The position numbers and the translations under genes were made by a program. From positions 1 to 39,748 of the forward strand of contig JABLTI010000036.1 in the NCBI GenBank assembly GCA_013166835.1: a stretch of 39,748 nt of DNA, read 5' to 3'. Source of the DNA: Promethearchaeati archaeon. Its GTDB lineage: Archaea > Asgardarchaeota > Heimdallarchaeia > JABLTI01. Below, piece by piece: positions 8,681 through 17,694 of this stretch (the first letter of the stretch is position 1; each line of letters begins with the position of its first letter). The notes beneath the pieces were generated by a model. That model was not told where the DNA came from, made no database searches, and saw only the letters and a list, made by a program, of their open reading frames with translations.

Positions 8681-9628
8681 ATGATTCAAGCTATATGGAT
8701 TATTACAGATACTGGTCAATGTATTTTCAGTCATAAATATTGTGAACTTGAAATTGATGATCAACTAATTTCTGGACTTCTTATTGCTTTTGATGCTTTT
8801 TCATCTGAAAGTGGAATAGGTGGTGTTCAACAAATAGGTGGTAAAGATAATCAATTTGTTTATGGTCCTTCTAAAAAACTCTTAGTAGCAGCTCTTGCAG
8901 ATAAAAGAGATAATGCTGCTCTGGTAGAAAAATTAATGGTAAAAATTGCTGATTTATTCCAAGAAAAATATGCCGCTCATTTACATGATGTTGCTTTTGT
9001 TGATTTGAACACATTCAAAGGATTTGAAAATGATATTGATCAAATCCTAAAACGAAAAGTCTACAACAGAGGTGTTGGATCAACGATTTTCGCCACAATT
9101 GTTTCCTTAGCGATTGCAGCAGGTGTTTTTCTACTTTTATTCAATATTCTTGATGAAGCGGTATTTTTAGTATTCTTAGCATTCATCCCTGGATTATTTC
9201 TTGGAGCACTCATTGCTGGCAAAAATACCTATGGTTTAATTTCTTCGATTATCACTGTTTCACCGATTATTGTATACTACTCCTACTCATTAATCAAGGC
9301 ATATTGGGGAACTGATGCTATACTAAATGTTGTTTTTGACATATTCCTAATGGCTGTTACATACATAACTATTGCAATGCTTTGTGGAATTGGTGGTGGA
9401 AGCATTATTGATAATCGTAGATTATTCCCACTCACTGATGAATTAGTCAAAACTGCAATAATCCCTTCTGATATTGTAGTACCCCAACCTGATTTGGGAA
9501 CTCAATTGATTCAACAACAAGAGACACATCAACAGGAACCCTATCCACAAGAACAAGTTCAGACAAAAGAACAATATTATGAGAGTTCTTCTATTGTTGA
9601 AGAGAAAAAAGATGAATGGGATAACTAA
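8681..9628 (+). CDS. Longin-like domain protein with four transmembrane helices
   Basis: 315 residues from the ATG with a strong ribosome site. Residues 1-125 form a longin/profilin-like pattern: opening strand MIQAIWIITDTGQCIFSHKY, helix DQLISGLLIAFDAFSSE, strands around QFVYGPSKKLLVAAL, and a long helix AALVEKLMVKIADLFQEKY. Four hydrophobic segments follow (about 134-156, 160-180, 184-208, 212-240), then a Gln/Glu-rich soluble tail (265-315). The N-terminal strand wording resembles SRX and AP-complex longin domains that bind small GTPases at membranes. A winged-helix membrane protein gene follows 34 bases downstream on the same strand and is probably co-transcribed. The exact role is unknown. 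Confidence 0.7.
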   Translation: MIQAIWIITDTGQCIFSHKYCELEIDDQLISGLLIAFDAFSSESGIGGVQQIGGKDNQFVYGPSKKLLVAALADKRDNAALVEKLMVKIADLFQEKYAAHLHDVAFVDLNTFKGFENDIDQILKRKVYNRGVGSTIFATIVSLAIAAGVFLLLFNILDEAVFLVFLAFIPGLFLGALIAGKNTYGLISSIITVSPIIVYYSYSLIKAYWGTDAILNVVFDIFLMAVTYITIAMLCGIGGGSIIDNRRLFPLTDELVKTAIIPSDIVVPQPDLGTQLIQQQETHQQEPYPQEQVQTKEQYYESSSIVEEKKDEWDN

Positions 9629-9662
9629 ATCCCATAACAGTTTTTTATAGATGGTATGACAA

Positions 9663-10580
9663 ATGGCTGGTAAAGAAAAATCTTCAACAGTTTCAACCCA
9701 TGAAGTCTTTGATGAAACAATAGATTCAATTGAGGAAGAAGTCGTTTACACAGCTCTTAGTAGTCAAATAAGAAGAGATATTATTAGTTTCATACAAGCT
9801 AATGAAAAAGTTGGTTTTTTGGATTTAAATAAGAAATTTGATGTAAAGGTTGGTTCCCTTTATCACCAATTAAATTCTATGAAGGAATTATGGGATCAAG
9901 ATGAGAATAAAAAATACTTCTTGACTGATTTAGGGAAAGTTGCGTATAATTTATTGATCTTAAATAGAGATTTCATTGCTTCCTCCGACGTCAAGCTTGT
10001 TTTAGAAAGTGAAGAAGTGGATTCCTCCTTTTTCAAGAAAATCCTCAGAACAATTATTTCCCTGTTTCTTCCGAGAAGAATCTTTCGATATTTGGCTTCT
10101 GAAACTGCGAGAACATTATTTGAAGGTTTAATTATTATTGGAGCAATGCTTTACTTCTCTATCGATAGCCAAACTGTCTTAGTGGGATTTTATCCTTTGG
10201 AAGTGACGGATTGGTATTATTCATTAATTGGAGTTTTTGGTTTGTGGATTTTTCTATCATTAATTACCGTGGGTTTCAAAGCAATACTATACAAGCGAAA
10301 ATTCAATCCATTGAAACTTTTCTCTGTTATTCCTTTTGTTTTAGTTCCAAGTTTACTCGTATTATTCTTTATTTGGTTGCAGTCAAAAGTAACAGCTATT
10401 TTTCTTTTCTTTGATGGACAGATAATTAGTATTCTGAGCCAAGTTTGGATCTTGCCATTAATGACTACTGCAGTTAGTCAAACCGAAGAATTAACAATGA
10501 ATAGATCAAGTTTAATCGTCTTATTCACATTCTACTTTACATATGTTATTGCTTTTGTTCTCTATGGAATTACTGGATAA
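9663..10580 (+). CDS. Winged-helix protein with C-terminal membrane helices
   Basis: 305 residues. Residues 25-110 are an ArsR-like winged helix-turn-helix: VVYTALSSQIRRDIISFI, a second helix VGFLDLNKKFDVKVGSLYHQL as the probable recognition helix, then the wing KKYFLTDLGKVAYNLL. About five hydrophobic segments follow (near 153-168, 186-208, 219-240, 247-270, 283-305). A DNA-binding head on a membrane anchor suggests a one-component sensor or regulator, which is inference. It lies 34 bases after the longin-membrane gene and its 3' end faces a minus-strand gene 11 bases away. Confidence 0.72.
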   Translation: MAGKEKSSTVSTHEVFDETIDSIEEEVVYTALSSQIRRDIISFIQANEKVGFLDLNKKFDVKVGSLYHQLNSMKELWDQDENKKYFLTDLGKVAYNLLILNRDFIASSDVKLVLESEEVDSSFFKKILRTIISLFLPRRIFRYLASETARTLFEGLIIIGAMLYFSIDSQTVLVGFYPLEVTDWYYSLIGVFGLWIFLSLITVGFKAILYKRKFNPLKLFSVIPFVLVPSLLVLFFIWLQSKVTAIFLFFDGQIISILSQVWILPLMTTAVSQTEELTMNRSSLIVLFTFYFTYVIAFVLYGITG

Positions 10581-10591
10581 GAAAAATAGCC

Positions 10592-11293
10592 CTATTTTTT
10601 AGTGGTGGTTTTTTTCTTGGGAGTTGCTTTGGTTTTCGACGCGGCTGGGGTTGATTTCTTCTTTGTTGTTGTAGTTTTCTTTGGCGTCAATTTGCTTAAT
10701 GGTTGATCTGTAATTACTTGATAATACCATTGACCGTCATCATAACCCACCCATCGTCCTGGTAGGGTTCCTATATAGATTAAATCTTGAGTTAGATAGT
10801 AAGATTCGCCTTCTGTCAAACCAATTACTTCTTGAATCTCTACCAATGAAGCATGTGGTTTTCCATCTAAGAAATTTACTACTCTTTTTACTGCTTCCGG
10901 ATCCCAGCGTTCCATGATAGAAGTTTCGACCTCTACAACTTCTTCCGCACCCTTCTTCTTACCCCTTTTTTTCTTCTTTTTCACTGGCTCAGGTTCCGGT
11001 TCAGGTTCTTTGCTTTCTCCTTTCTTAATTTCATCTAAGAAATTATTTACAATCTCAGGATTTTCTAAATGTGATACTAAGTATGTTCCGGCATATTCTT
11101 TCATATTGAAATCAGCTGTAGACTCCATGAGCGTTTCTCGTTGCTTTTTTCTTGCTTCGGGAGTTATGACCAAGCGAATCATTTCTTCCTTTTCATCTAC
11201 GATCATTCCAACAGGTTTATCTTTTAATTCATCTGGTTCGCATTCTACGAGTTTTTTGCCGACTAAGGAATAGACTTTCAAACCTTTTTCCAT
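10592..11293 (-). CDS. Unrecognised protein with winged-helix-like core and Lys/Thr-rich tail
   Basis: 233 residues, no named family. Residues 1-92 are a compact mixed domain starting KVYSLVGKKLVECEPDEL. A short linker of alternating E-P and then a lysine run (about 93-115) follows. Residues 128-192 (WDPEAVKRVVNFLDGKPHA onward) look like a winged helix ending in GQWYYQVI. The last 35 residues are almost only Lys, Thr, Ser, Ala and Pro, like a histone-tail or nucleic-acid-binding extension. No membrane segment. The N-terminal domain has a faint gelsolin-like cadence, which I would not assert. The start ATG is clear; the promoter region is shared with the divergent small gene at 11416. Confidence 0.6.
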   Translation of the reverse strand: MEKGLKVYSLVGKKLVECEPDELKDKPVGMIVDEKEEMIRLVITPEARKKQRETLMESTADFNMKEYAGTYLVSHLENPEIVNNFLDEIKKGESKEPEPEPEPVKKKKKRGKKKGAEEVVEVETSIMERWDPEAVKRVVNFLDGKPHASLVEIQEVIGLTEGESYYLTQDLIYIGTLPGRWVGYDDGQWYYQVITDQPLSKLTPKKTTTTKKKSTPAASKTKATPKKKTTTKK

Positions 11294-11415
11294 CCAAGTT
11301 TTTATTATAAAATAAATTAGTATGAAGAAATATTAGTGTTATTAATAGTACATATGAAGCACTTTTAATACTTTTATGGATAAAGGTATAATAGGAAAAA
11401 AACAGTGAAAAACTC

Positions 11416-11646
11416 ATGACTCCGGAATCAACCAAAAAAGAAGAAATACCTCAATTCAAAGAGGAGGATGTTACTCTTAAGGATCTAGGTATAGAACCTA
11501 GTTGTCCCCATTGTGGTAGTGAATACGTTTTTGGTATGAGTAGAATTGTAGGATACTTTTCTGTTATTGAAAGTTGGAATAAATCAAAACAGGCTGAATT
11601 GAAGCAAAGACAGAAAGGAAATTATTGGTCCGAAGAAGAAATATAA
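11416..11646 (+). CDS. Stand-alone NrdD-type glycyl-radical C-terminal fragment
   Basis: 76 residues. Residues 30-71 match the last 40 residues of class III anaerobic ribonucleotide reductase: one CPHCGSE zinc knuckle (C30, C33), the glycyl-radical loop RIVGY (43-47, radical Gly46), then WNKSKQAELKQRQ, as in NrdD's N-GK-E-R ending. The catalytic barrel is absent and so is one of the two CxxC pairs found in full NrdD. The first 25 residues are charged and probably disordered. Small proteins like this are found in several archaea; a helper that donates or restores the radical domain, as GrcA/YfiD does for pyruvate formate-lyase, is a reasonable guess. No nrdD or nrdG gene is in the window. Confidence 0.65.
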   Translation: MTPESTKKEEIPQFKEEDVTLKDLGIEPSCPHCGSEYVFGMSRIVGYFSVIESWNKSKQAELKQRQKGNYWSEEEI

Positions 11647-11730
11647 AAAACATTTTTTCTATAAAAATAGCTTTTTTTGTCAAAATGAAAAGTCTTAAAG
11701 GCAAATTGTCACTTATTTTACATAATTGTA

Positions 11731-11735
11731 AGGAG
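11731..11735 (+). promoter_or_regulatory. Shine-Dalgarno AGGAG of the 98-residue roadblock gene
   Basis: AGGAG stands eight bases before the ATG at 11744, supporting that start. Confidence 0.65.
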
Positions 11736-11743
11736 ATTATCAG

Positions 11744-12040
11744 ATGATTTCGCAAAAGCAATTCCAATCTACACTTAAGAAACTCGCTGGATTCGAAGGC
11801 GTTAGAGGAGTAATTATTACCACAAAAGAGGGTTTACCAATATCCAGTGATATTGAAACAGATAAAACCGAATCTGTTTCCGCTCTTGTTTCTTCATTAG
11901 TAGGAAAAGCAACTCAAGCTGTAGAGCAGTTGAAAGAAGGCGATTTGAATTTCTTCACTATCGATACAACAAAAGGCGAAATTTTGGTTGCTCCTGAAAA
12001 TGAGTATATTCTCATTGTGTTAAAAGATAAACAAAAATAG
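11744..12040 (+). CDS. Roadblock/LC7 domain protein, single domain
   Basis: 98 residues, all one roadblock/LC7 domain: leading helix [20 protein letters not shown], strand [16 protein letters not shown], central helix [21 protein letters not shown], strands [28 protein letters not shown]. This is the MglB/Robl type of dimer that binds small GTPases and can act as a GAP or scaffold. The Rag-like GTPase 3.4 kb to the left and the GTPases further right are candidate partners. Together with the convergent 163-residue roadblock gene it makes a pair of different length and sequence. Confidence 0.88.
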   Translation: MISQKQFQSTLKKLAGFEGVRGVIITTKEGLPISSDIETDKTESVSALVSSLVGKATQAVEQLKEGDLNFFTIDTTKGEILVAPENEYILIVLKDKQK

Positions 12041-12120
12041 AACAAATTGAAGTTTGAGCATTCGGAAGCTTCACAGTTCTCTTCTTTTATAAAAAAAGAA
12101 AAAGGATAATTTTATGCGAT

Positions 12121-12612
12121 TTAGAATTTCTCAAGTTCTTTAAGAGCTTCTTCTAAATTGTCTTCCATTGATTCGTCTGCAGCACTGGCTGCTTCTTCAG
12201 CAGCAGATGTTGGGAATTGTATTTTCTCTGAAAGGAATTCGTTCAGAAGTTTTTCTATTTCAGAAGCCTCTCGCTTTAAAACAAGTCGAACTAATCCGAT
12301 ATTTACATCGTTATCAGTTATAACACAGAGGATTCCTTTACCACAACTCGCAGCGAAAATTTTGCCTTTACCAAATTCAGATGAGACAATATCTAGGTCC
12401 CCTAGATCCAGATTAACTCCTTGTTCTTCACTTGCTACGAAAACTGCACTGGCAATAGCACCTACTCCGTCTACGTCTATGGGAAAGTACGAGAATTTTG
12501 AGACATGAGCAATTGTCAATCCTGTCCTATCGACTAGGATAACTTTCCTGATGCCAGCTTCTGCTTTAATTATTTTACTAAGGACATTGTCAAAGGCTTT
12601 TACGTTTATCAA
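12121..12612 (-). CDS. Roadblock/LC7 domain protein with acidic C-terminal tail
   Basis: 163 residues. Residues 1-125 are a roadblock/LC7 domain: FDNVLSKIIKAEAGIRKVIL, VDRTGLTIAHVSKF, helix VGAIASAVFVASEEQG, strands DIVSSEFGKGKIFAASCGKGILCVIT, closing helix. From about 130 a low-complexity Ala/Glu tail ends in EEALKELEKF, possibly a short amphipathic interaction helix. The start is TTG at 12612 with an AGGAAA-type site in front; no other start is near. It is convergent with the smaller roadblock gene, 80 bases apart. A GTPase partner role follows from the family. Confidence 0.85.
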   Translation of the reverse strand: MINVKAFDNVLSKIIKAEAGIRKVILVDRTGLTIAHVSKFSYFPIDVDGVGAIASAVFVASEEQGVNLDLGDLDIVSSEFGKGKIFAASCGKGILCVITDNDVNIGLVRLVLKREASEIEKLLNEFLSEKIQFPTSAAEEAASAADESMEDNLEEALKELEKF

Positions 12613-12832
12613 TTTCCTGACCTCGTGATCAGTTCTCTGAATTTAATTATAGACTATAAGTTCTTTCCTTACTAATATTTTTGCAATCGAGTTTAAAAAG
12701 ATTCATGTTTCTGTAATTTCTGTACAAAATATTTCCCAGTGTTTTCCACATTGGGTAGTTTTTTATTAAGATACGAAAATAGTTATCGCGTGATAACTAA
12801 AAACTATAATTTCATTTGGAGTTGCCATAATT

Positions 12833-13657
12833 TTGAGTAAAAGTAAGAAAGAGAAAGATGCTACTTCCATTATTGATGTTAGAACCATATGTAATATATG
12901 TAAAAAAGTGGATGTCTTTCAGATTCCAGTCAAAGAACTGTTACCACACATTGGTGGTTTGTACCAAGTATCTACAATTCATCACTGTAATGAGGATAAA
13001 GAAATGGTGATGACTATTGTTCTTGATCGTAATCATGCTGTTAGACAAACTACTGTATCACCTTTTGTCTCAGAAAGAGAAGTGGAAAAATGGTCTCCTG
13101 AAAAAGTTGCGGATATCAAATTTCTCGTTAAACAAATTCGAGATGCTGATAGGATTATTCATGCAGTTCTCGCAGGTAGAGTTGTTGTTATTGTTAGCTC
13201 AAATATGAGTTTCGTTAAACGTATTATTCAAACTTTGGAATTATTCTCACCGACAAAGTATCCGCAATCCATTGAGTGGACTACAAAAGTAGCTAAGGAT
13301 AAGAAAATTATAGGTACCACTCCAAAGATGGCCGAGGAGTATAAAGGCGCAGTTATCGCTAATTTAGATACGAATAAGATTTTGAATAGTAAACCATCTA
13401 ATTATGGTCGGGAATTCTTAGACGATCTTATAACGCTTGAACCAAAAGGAATGGCTTATGCTGCAAGATTAAAAATTGCTATGTTAGTAGAATTCGCTAA
13501 GATGATTATTGAATTGAGTAAGGAACCAGATATTGGTGCTAAAGCCATTGATTTAGTTAAAATGGACGTTAGCGCAGATGCTTTGGAACTTATTCTAGAT
13601 ATTGTCCATGGATTTGATCCTACAACAACGGAGATAATAAGAGAAAACTGGTTATGA
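12833..13657 (+). CDS. Unrecognised cytoplasmic protein with N-terminal Cys/His cluster
   Basis: 274 residues from a TTG start; a GGAG lies 11 bases upstream. I do not recognise the family. An N-terminal ICNICKK pair and a later HHC (about residues 51-53) could bind one zinc ion. The middle (about 60-150) alternates strands and helices in a way that recalls roadblock/longin folds (MVMTIVLDRNHAVRQTTVS; RVVVIVSSNMSFVKRIIQTL). The C-terminal third is mostly helical. No membrane segment or signal peptide. It lies between the roadblock pair and the AlaX gene, convergent with the latter. Confidence 0.5.
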   Translation: MSKSKKEKDATSIIDVRTICNICKKVDVFQIPVKELLPHIGGLYQVSTIHHCNEDKEMVMTIVLDRNHAVRQTTVSPFVSEREVEKWSPEKVADIKFLVKQIRDADRIIHAVLAGRVVVIVSSNMSFVKRIIQTLELFSPTKYPQSIEWTTKVAKDKKIIGTTPKMAEEYKGAVIANLDTNKILNSKPSNYGREFLDDLITLEPKGMAYAARLKIAMLVEFAKMIIELSKEPDIGAKAIDLVKMDVSADALELILDIVHGFDPTTTEIIRENWL

Positions 13658-13692
13658 TTTACTAAGCTATCCAAGTGGAATGTAATTATTAT

Positions 13693-14910
13693 TTACTTCA
13701 TTTTTTCCTTTATTATTTCCAAGATTATCTTGAGGTCTTCCGCTTCGTTATTTGTTGATGCTTGAGCTACTGTAAGCGAACCTCCTCCTTTATTTGAGGT
13801 TTTCTCACAAAATATCTTCACTACTTCATTTGCTGCTAATTGTTTTATTGATGAGACAACAACAATGATTGGTCCATTCACAACAAATATAGCCAACTGG
13901 TTTTCATCAAGCTTTCCCAATTCCTGCAGCACGAATTTCTTTTCTGCAAAATGAAAATCTTCTTTGAAAACTTTAATTCCCTCAATTCTTAGGGGGTTTT
14001 CCTTAACATTGATCATTAGTTGCTTTAGTAAAATCTTGTTTAATTGACTGTTTATCTCTTTTAATTCTTTTAAATCATTAATTACCTTAGGTATTCTATT
14101 TACAACTTCACCAGGTTTTGATGCTAATAGTTTAGAAGCTCCAATTACACCTAAACTTAAAGAAGTCATTCTTTCTAAAGCTGTGTCGCCGAATGTATAA
14201 CTTATAATATCTTCCTTAAAATCATCCAAAAACAAAATACCTATTTCTTGGGTGTTTTGACAATGGGTACCGCCACATAGGGAATTATCTAGAGTCTCTA
14301 TTGATATTATTCTAACTTTAGCATGTTCTACTTTGTCTAGCTCTCCTCTCAAACTTCTTTTTATGTTTTCAGGAATTTCGTTTTTCTTAAAAAACATCGA
14401 ATCTACTTTCATACCTGCTAGTAGATGATTATTTGCTAGAATCAATGCTCTTGAGAGTTCTATTTCTGTTATTTTTCGCTCTAAATATACTGTAATTATT
14501 TTTTCATCAATTACAGCTTTTACTGTCTTGATTCTGAAATTATCTTCAATTACAGCTGAAAGAACGTGTTGAGAAGTATGAGCTCGCATCAAATTACTTC
14601 GTCGTTCCTGATCTATTTTGCCAATAACTTTTAGGCCTTCTTTATAATTAGATGGAATTTTGCCTGAGATGTAATGAATTACTCTTCCATTAAGTTTCTC
14701 AACAAATTTTACCTTTAGCTTACTTTTCTTATCTTTTTCTAATACTAGGTGTCCAGTATCAGATAATTGCCCACCACTCTCTGGATAAAAAGAAGTCTTG
14801 TTAAGAATAATTCCCTTATCTTTTATTTCTTGAATAATTGCTTCAAATTCGAGTAAATTTTGGTTGATCCAAAACAGCAATTCAGTGTGGTTATCAGTTG
14901 AATTAGACAT
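13693..14910 (-). CDS. alaX: Alanyl-tRNA editing protein, AlaX long form
   Basis: About 405 residues from the ATG at 14910; an in-frame TTG at 14919 would add three residues. It has the AlaRS editing-domain zinc ligands HTSQH (HxxxH) and LCGGTH (CxxxH), preceded by an N-terminal barrel with SFYPESGGQLSDTG. The C-terminal 140 residues form a DHHA1-like domain ending in NKGGGSLTVAQAS. AlaX proteins hydrolyse Ser or Gly wrongly attached to tRNA-Ala. The length and DHHA1 part put it in the AlaX-L class. tRNA-Ala(TGC) is in the same window but not adjacent. Confidence 0.9.
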   Translation of the reverse strand: MSNSTDNHTELLFWINQNLLEFEAIIQEIKDKGIILNKTSFYPESGGQLSDTGHLVLEKDKKSKLKVKFVEKLNGRVIHYISGKIPSNYKEGLKVIGKIDQERRSNLMRAHTSQHVLSAVIEDNFRIKTVKAVIDEKIITVYLERKITEIELSRALILANNHLLAGMKVDSMFFKKNEIPENIKRSLRGELDKVEHAKVRIISIETLDNSLCGGTHCQNTQEIGILFLDDFKEDIISYTFGDTALERMTSLSLGVIGASKLLASKPGEVVNRIPKVINDLKELKEINSQLNKILLKQLMINVKENPLRIEGIKVFKEDFHFAEKKFVLQELGKLDENQLAIFVVNGPIIVVVSSIKQLAANEVVKIFCEKTSNKGGGSLTVAQASTNNEAEDLKIILEIIKEKMK

Positions 14911-14967
14911 TTTCTTCAAATAAATAAGAAGCTAATCTCTACTTAACAATTACGAGTTTACATGCAA

Positions 14968-17238
14968 TTATAATGAAGCAGAGATAATTCCTATGAGAAC
15001 AACAAAATCCTTGATTGGTAATTCATCAACCTTTTTCCCTTGAGATACTTTTACACTTTGTGTTTTACAGAAAGCAGAGAAATTGTACAAATCCTTCGTT
15101 AGTTGTTGAACTTCACCCTTCAATGTATCAATAACAGCATTAAAAATCTCTGCAGATTTCTTTGAATACTTTTCAGCATCACTAAACAGTTTTTCTGCTT
15201 TTGCTCTTTCTTTTATATTCGCGAATTCCTGAGCTTGAACTATTGCTTGACATGATTTATAGAAGAGCATCGCTCCCTTTGTATGGTAAAACTTCTTTTC
15301 TATATATTGCCAATTTATTATGTCTTCAGAAGCTAATGGATGTTTTTCTTTGTGTTTAATTATTGCGTCATAATGAGAGGTTAATCTTTCCCAAATAGAT
15401 ATCATTGAATCAAACATAGCTCCATGATTTTCGATAATTAAGGATGCTATTTCTACTGGTACTTTACTGAGATCCATGGTTCCTAGAATATCCGGAAGGG
15501 TGCGTAATAAATATCTAGCAAAGAAGTACTGATTGCCAGTTTGAAGTATTGATGCTTCTTTCAAGTGGCTTTGCACGAATGTTTTACTGAACTCCTCATT
15601 TACAAAAGAGTGTAGTTCTTTTAACACATCGCCCTTTTCTAAGTTATCAAATGATTCTTTCGCCCCAATAAAACTCTTAACCAATAAACAAAGTGCTTTT
15701 GTGGAATTCTTTTCCTTAAATCCCTTAAGTCTATGAGCTTCACTATTTACAATATTTAGTAATGCCTTGCTTTTGGAAATCAGAATTTCCCTATCTTTGA
15801 CAAATGATGGCATTAGAAGAATTGAAATTAGTATGTCTTGCAGTTTTACGGTTTCAGACTCACAAAAAGCATTCTTTATCTCAAAATCCTTTTGATCATC
15901 TTCCCAAGGTAGTTGAAGAAAAGCTCTGCTAATATTATCTATTCTCCCTTTGAAGATTACACCTAGTCTTCGGAATCCTTTCTTGATTTCATCTTTAATT
16001 CGTTTTATTGATAATTTCTCGTGTTCTGCAAGTATCTTCAAGTTCTCCAGAACAAATCCAACTGTATTTAGAAATTCTGATTGATTATAGAATTCTATAT
16101 TGGCCAAGGGAGCCTCAGAAAGAGATGTTAAACTAGTTATTCTTGCTTGTAATTCCTTAGCAGGAAGTTTCTGAGAAGATATTTCGATAATAGAGCATGA
16201 TAATGCTACTAGTGTTGTGAAAACCTCTGTAAATTCAATATTTGCTTCAATTTGATCAACTAGATCATGGGATACAACCGATTCTACCGGTAGTTGATTC
16301 ATTTCTTTTAGGCTTTCATTGAATTCTTTATTTGCAATCATAAAATAGTCATAAGCTTGTTGATGATTATCTCGCATAAGAGAGTTTATTGCTAACTCAA
16401 GGTAATATGAGCCTGTAGCTAGTTTTGCTTGTCCCCTACAAAGTGCAATCTCAAAATCAATCGTCAATAATAAGCTAGGATCAAGAGGATTTTTTGTTAA
16501 TATTTCTCGTGCTTCTGTAAAGTGTCTATCTGCTCGAGTATAAATGAAGAATTTGAGAAGCTGATCATCAAACCAGAAGTTCTCTTTGGCAATTTCAAGA
16601 ACTTTCGAATAACTATCCTTGTATAAAGTACCTTTGTATCGTAAATTTTTGATTTTTCGTTCTAGAATTATTTCTTTATGTTTTTCTTTCTTTGATTTGA
16701 TAGATTCCAGACTACCATGTAAATATGATTCAAAATTAATTTTCCCAATAGAGGACATCATTTTCAGATATTCTTCATCAATAAGTAGTTCTTTTCCTAG
16801 ACTAAACAAAATAATCTCTGAAAGTTCATGTGTTTGTTGTGCATAGTCATTGAAGATAGAAGTGTCTTTCGTTGTTTTGAAAACTCCTTCTAAAACTGTT
16901 TCATAGTAGAGAAGTGAGAGAACTCGAGCAAAAAACTCTAGAAGAATGGATTGATCTCTTGAGCGAGTAACAACCTCTAATGCTTTGGGATTACTTTTTA
17001 GGGATTTAATATTGTCAGTTAAGGTTTCTTGATACTCGTATCGTTCAAGTCGAGAAGCTGTTGCTATTTGGTTTAAAGCCATAGCACAACTCTTTGCAAA
17101 ATCAGGCCATGAATCACAAATATCTTCAATTTTTGTACTATTCACTGCAGAGAAAAGTTCTTTTCGTTGCGCATCAAAATTAATTAGTCTATCAAATAAT
17201 TGTTCCTTTAGAACATCAAATAGTTCTGCTTTTGTCAT
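14968..17238 (-). CDS. Large all-helical protein of unknown function
   Basis: 756 residues, predicted almost wholly helical with TPR/HEAT-like amphipathic repeats and few prolines; no named family recognised. Cysteines are scattered and there is no nucleotide-binding motif. Segments such as LATGSYYLELAINSLMRDN and KAEKLFSDAEKYSKKSAEIF read like TPR helices. The last 13 residues (DFVVLIGIISASL) are hydrophobic, too short for a standard membrane helix but possibly a tail contact. The start ATG at 17238 is clear, and the gene sits 57 bases from the AlaX start, possibly in the same transcript. Scaffold or vesicle-associated roles are possible but not shown. Confidence 0.6.
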   Translation of the reverse strand: MTKAELFDVLKEQLFDRLINFDAQRKELFSAVNSTKIEDICDSWPDFAKSCAMALNQIATASRLERYEYQETLTDNIKSLKSNPKALEVVTRSRDQSILLEFFARVLSLLYYETVLEGVFKTTKDTSIFNDYAQQTHELSEIILFSLGKELLIDEEYLKMMSSIGKINFESYLHGSLESIKSKKEKHKEIILERKIKNLRYKGTLYKDSYSKVLEIAKENFWFDDQLLKFFIYTRADRHFTEAREILTKNPLDPSLLLTIDFEIALCRGQAKLATGSYYLELAINSLMRDNHQQAYDYFMIANKEFNESLKEMNQLPVESVVSHDLVDQIEANIEFTEVFTTLVALSCSIIEISSQKLPAKELQARITSLTSLSEAPLANIEFYNQSEFLNTVGFVLENLKILAEHEKLSIKRIKDEIKKGFRRLGVIFKGRIDNISRAFLQLPWEDDQKDFEIKNAFCESETVKLQDILISILLMPSFVKDREILISKSKALLNIVNSEAHRLKGFKEKNSTKALCLLVKSFIGAKESFDNLEKGDVLKELHSFVNEEFSKTFVQSHLKEASILQTGNQYFFARYLLRTLPDILGTMDLSKVPVEIASLIIENHGAMFDSMISIWERLTSHYDAIIKHKEKHPLASEDIINWQYIEKKFYHTKGAMLFYKSCQAIVQAQEFANIKERAKAEKLFSDAEKYSKKSAEIFNAVIDTLKGEVQQLTKDLYNFSAFCKTQSVKVSQGKKVDELPIKDFVVLIGIISASL

Positions 17239-17355
17239 GAATTAATCTCCGGCCAATACTAAACCCATGAATTCTACACGAGAATATTGAATAATTATCG
17301 CATACTTAAATTAAATTGTTCCTCAAGAGGCAAAACAAGGTAGAATTATTGGAAA

Positions 17356-17544
17356 TTAGTATCTGTCTTGTGGGATAATTTTCCTCTCTTTGAACAGAAT
17401 TATTTCTCCACAATTAGGGCAACTAAAATATATTCGCGGATACTGGTAAGAGTAAACCTTTAGTTTGACTAGATTTCCACAGATGTGACAAAAACGAAGT
17501 TTCTTCAGTTCCTCATCTGCGGCTCGTTTCATTTCGGTAGACAT
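17356..17544 (-). CDS. Small zinc-ribbon protein
   Basis: 62 residues with two CxxC knuckles, FCHICG (C19, C22) and SCPNCG (C42, C45), separated by a short beta hairpin with several tyrosines, so one zinc ribbon. A charged helix MSTEMKRAADEELKKLR precedes it. Such ribbons bind nucleic acid or protein; nothing more specific can be said. It stands alone, with 117 bases to the large helical gene and 150 bases to plsY. Confidence 0.65.
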   Translation of the reverse strand: MSTEMKRAADEELKKLRFCHICGNLVKLKVYSYQYPRIYFSCPNCGEIILFKERKIIPQDRY

Positions 17545-17694
17545 TGTACTTCACTATTCCTTGTACCTAAGGAATTACACTTTATATTTCCGAGTATTTT
17601 AAAAGACACTTGTCCCAGAGAGATAAACGAAAGTATCTAATTGATTCAATGCTGTCATACCAATAAACAGAGAAGGCAAGTTTTTGCTAAAAAA

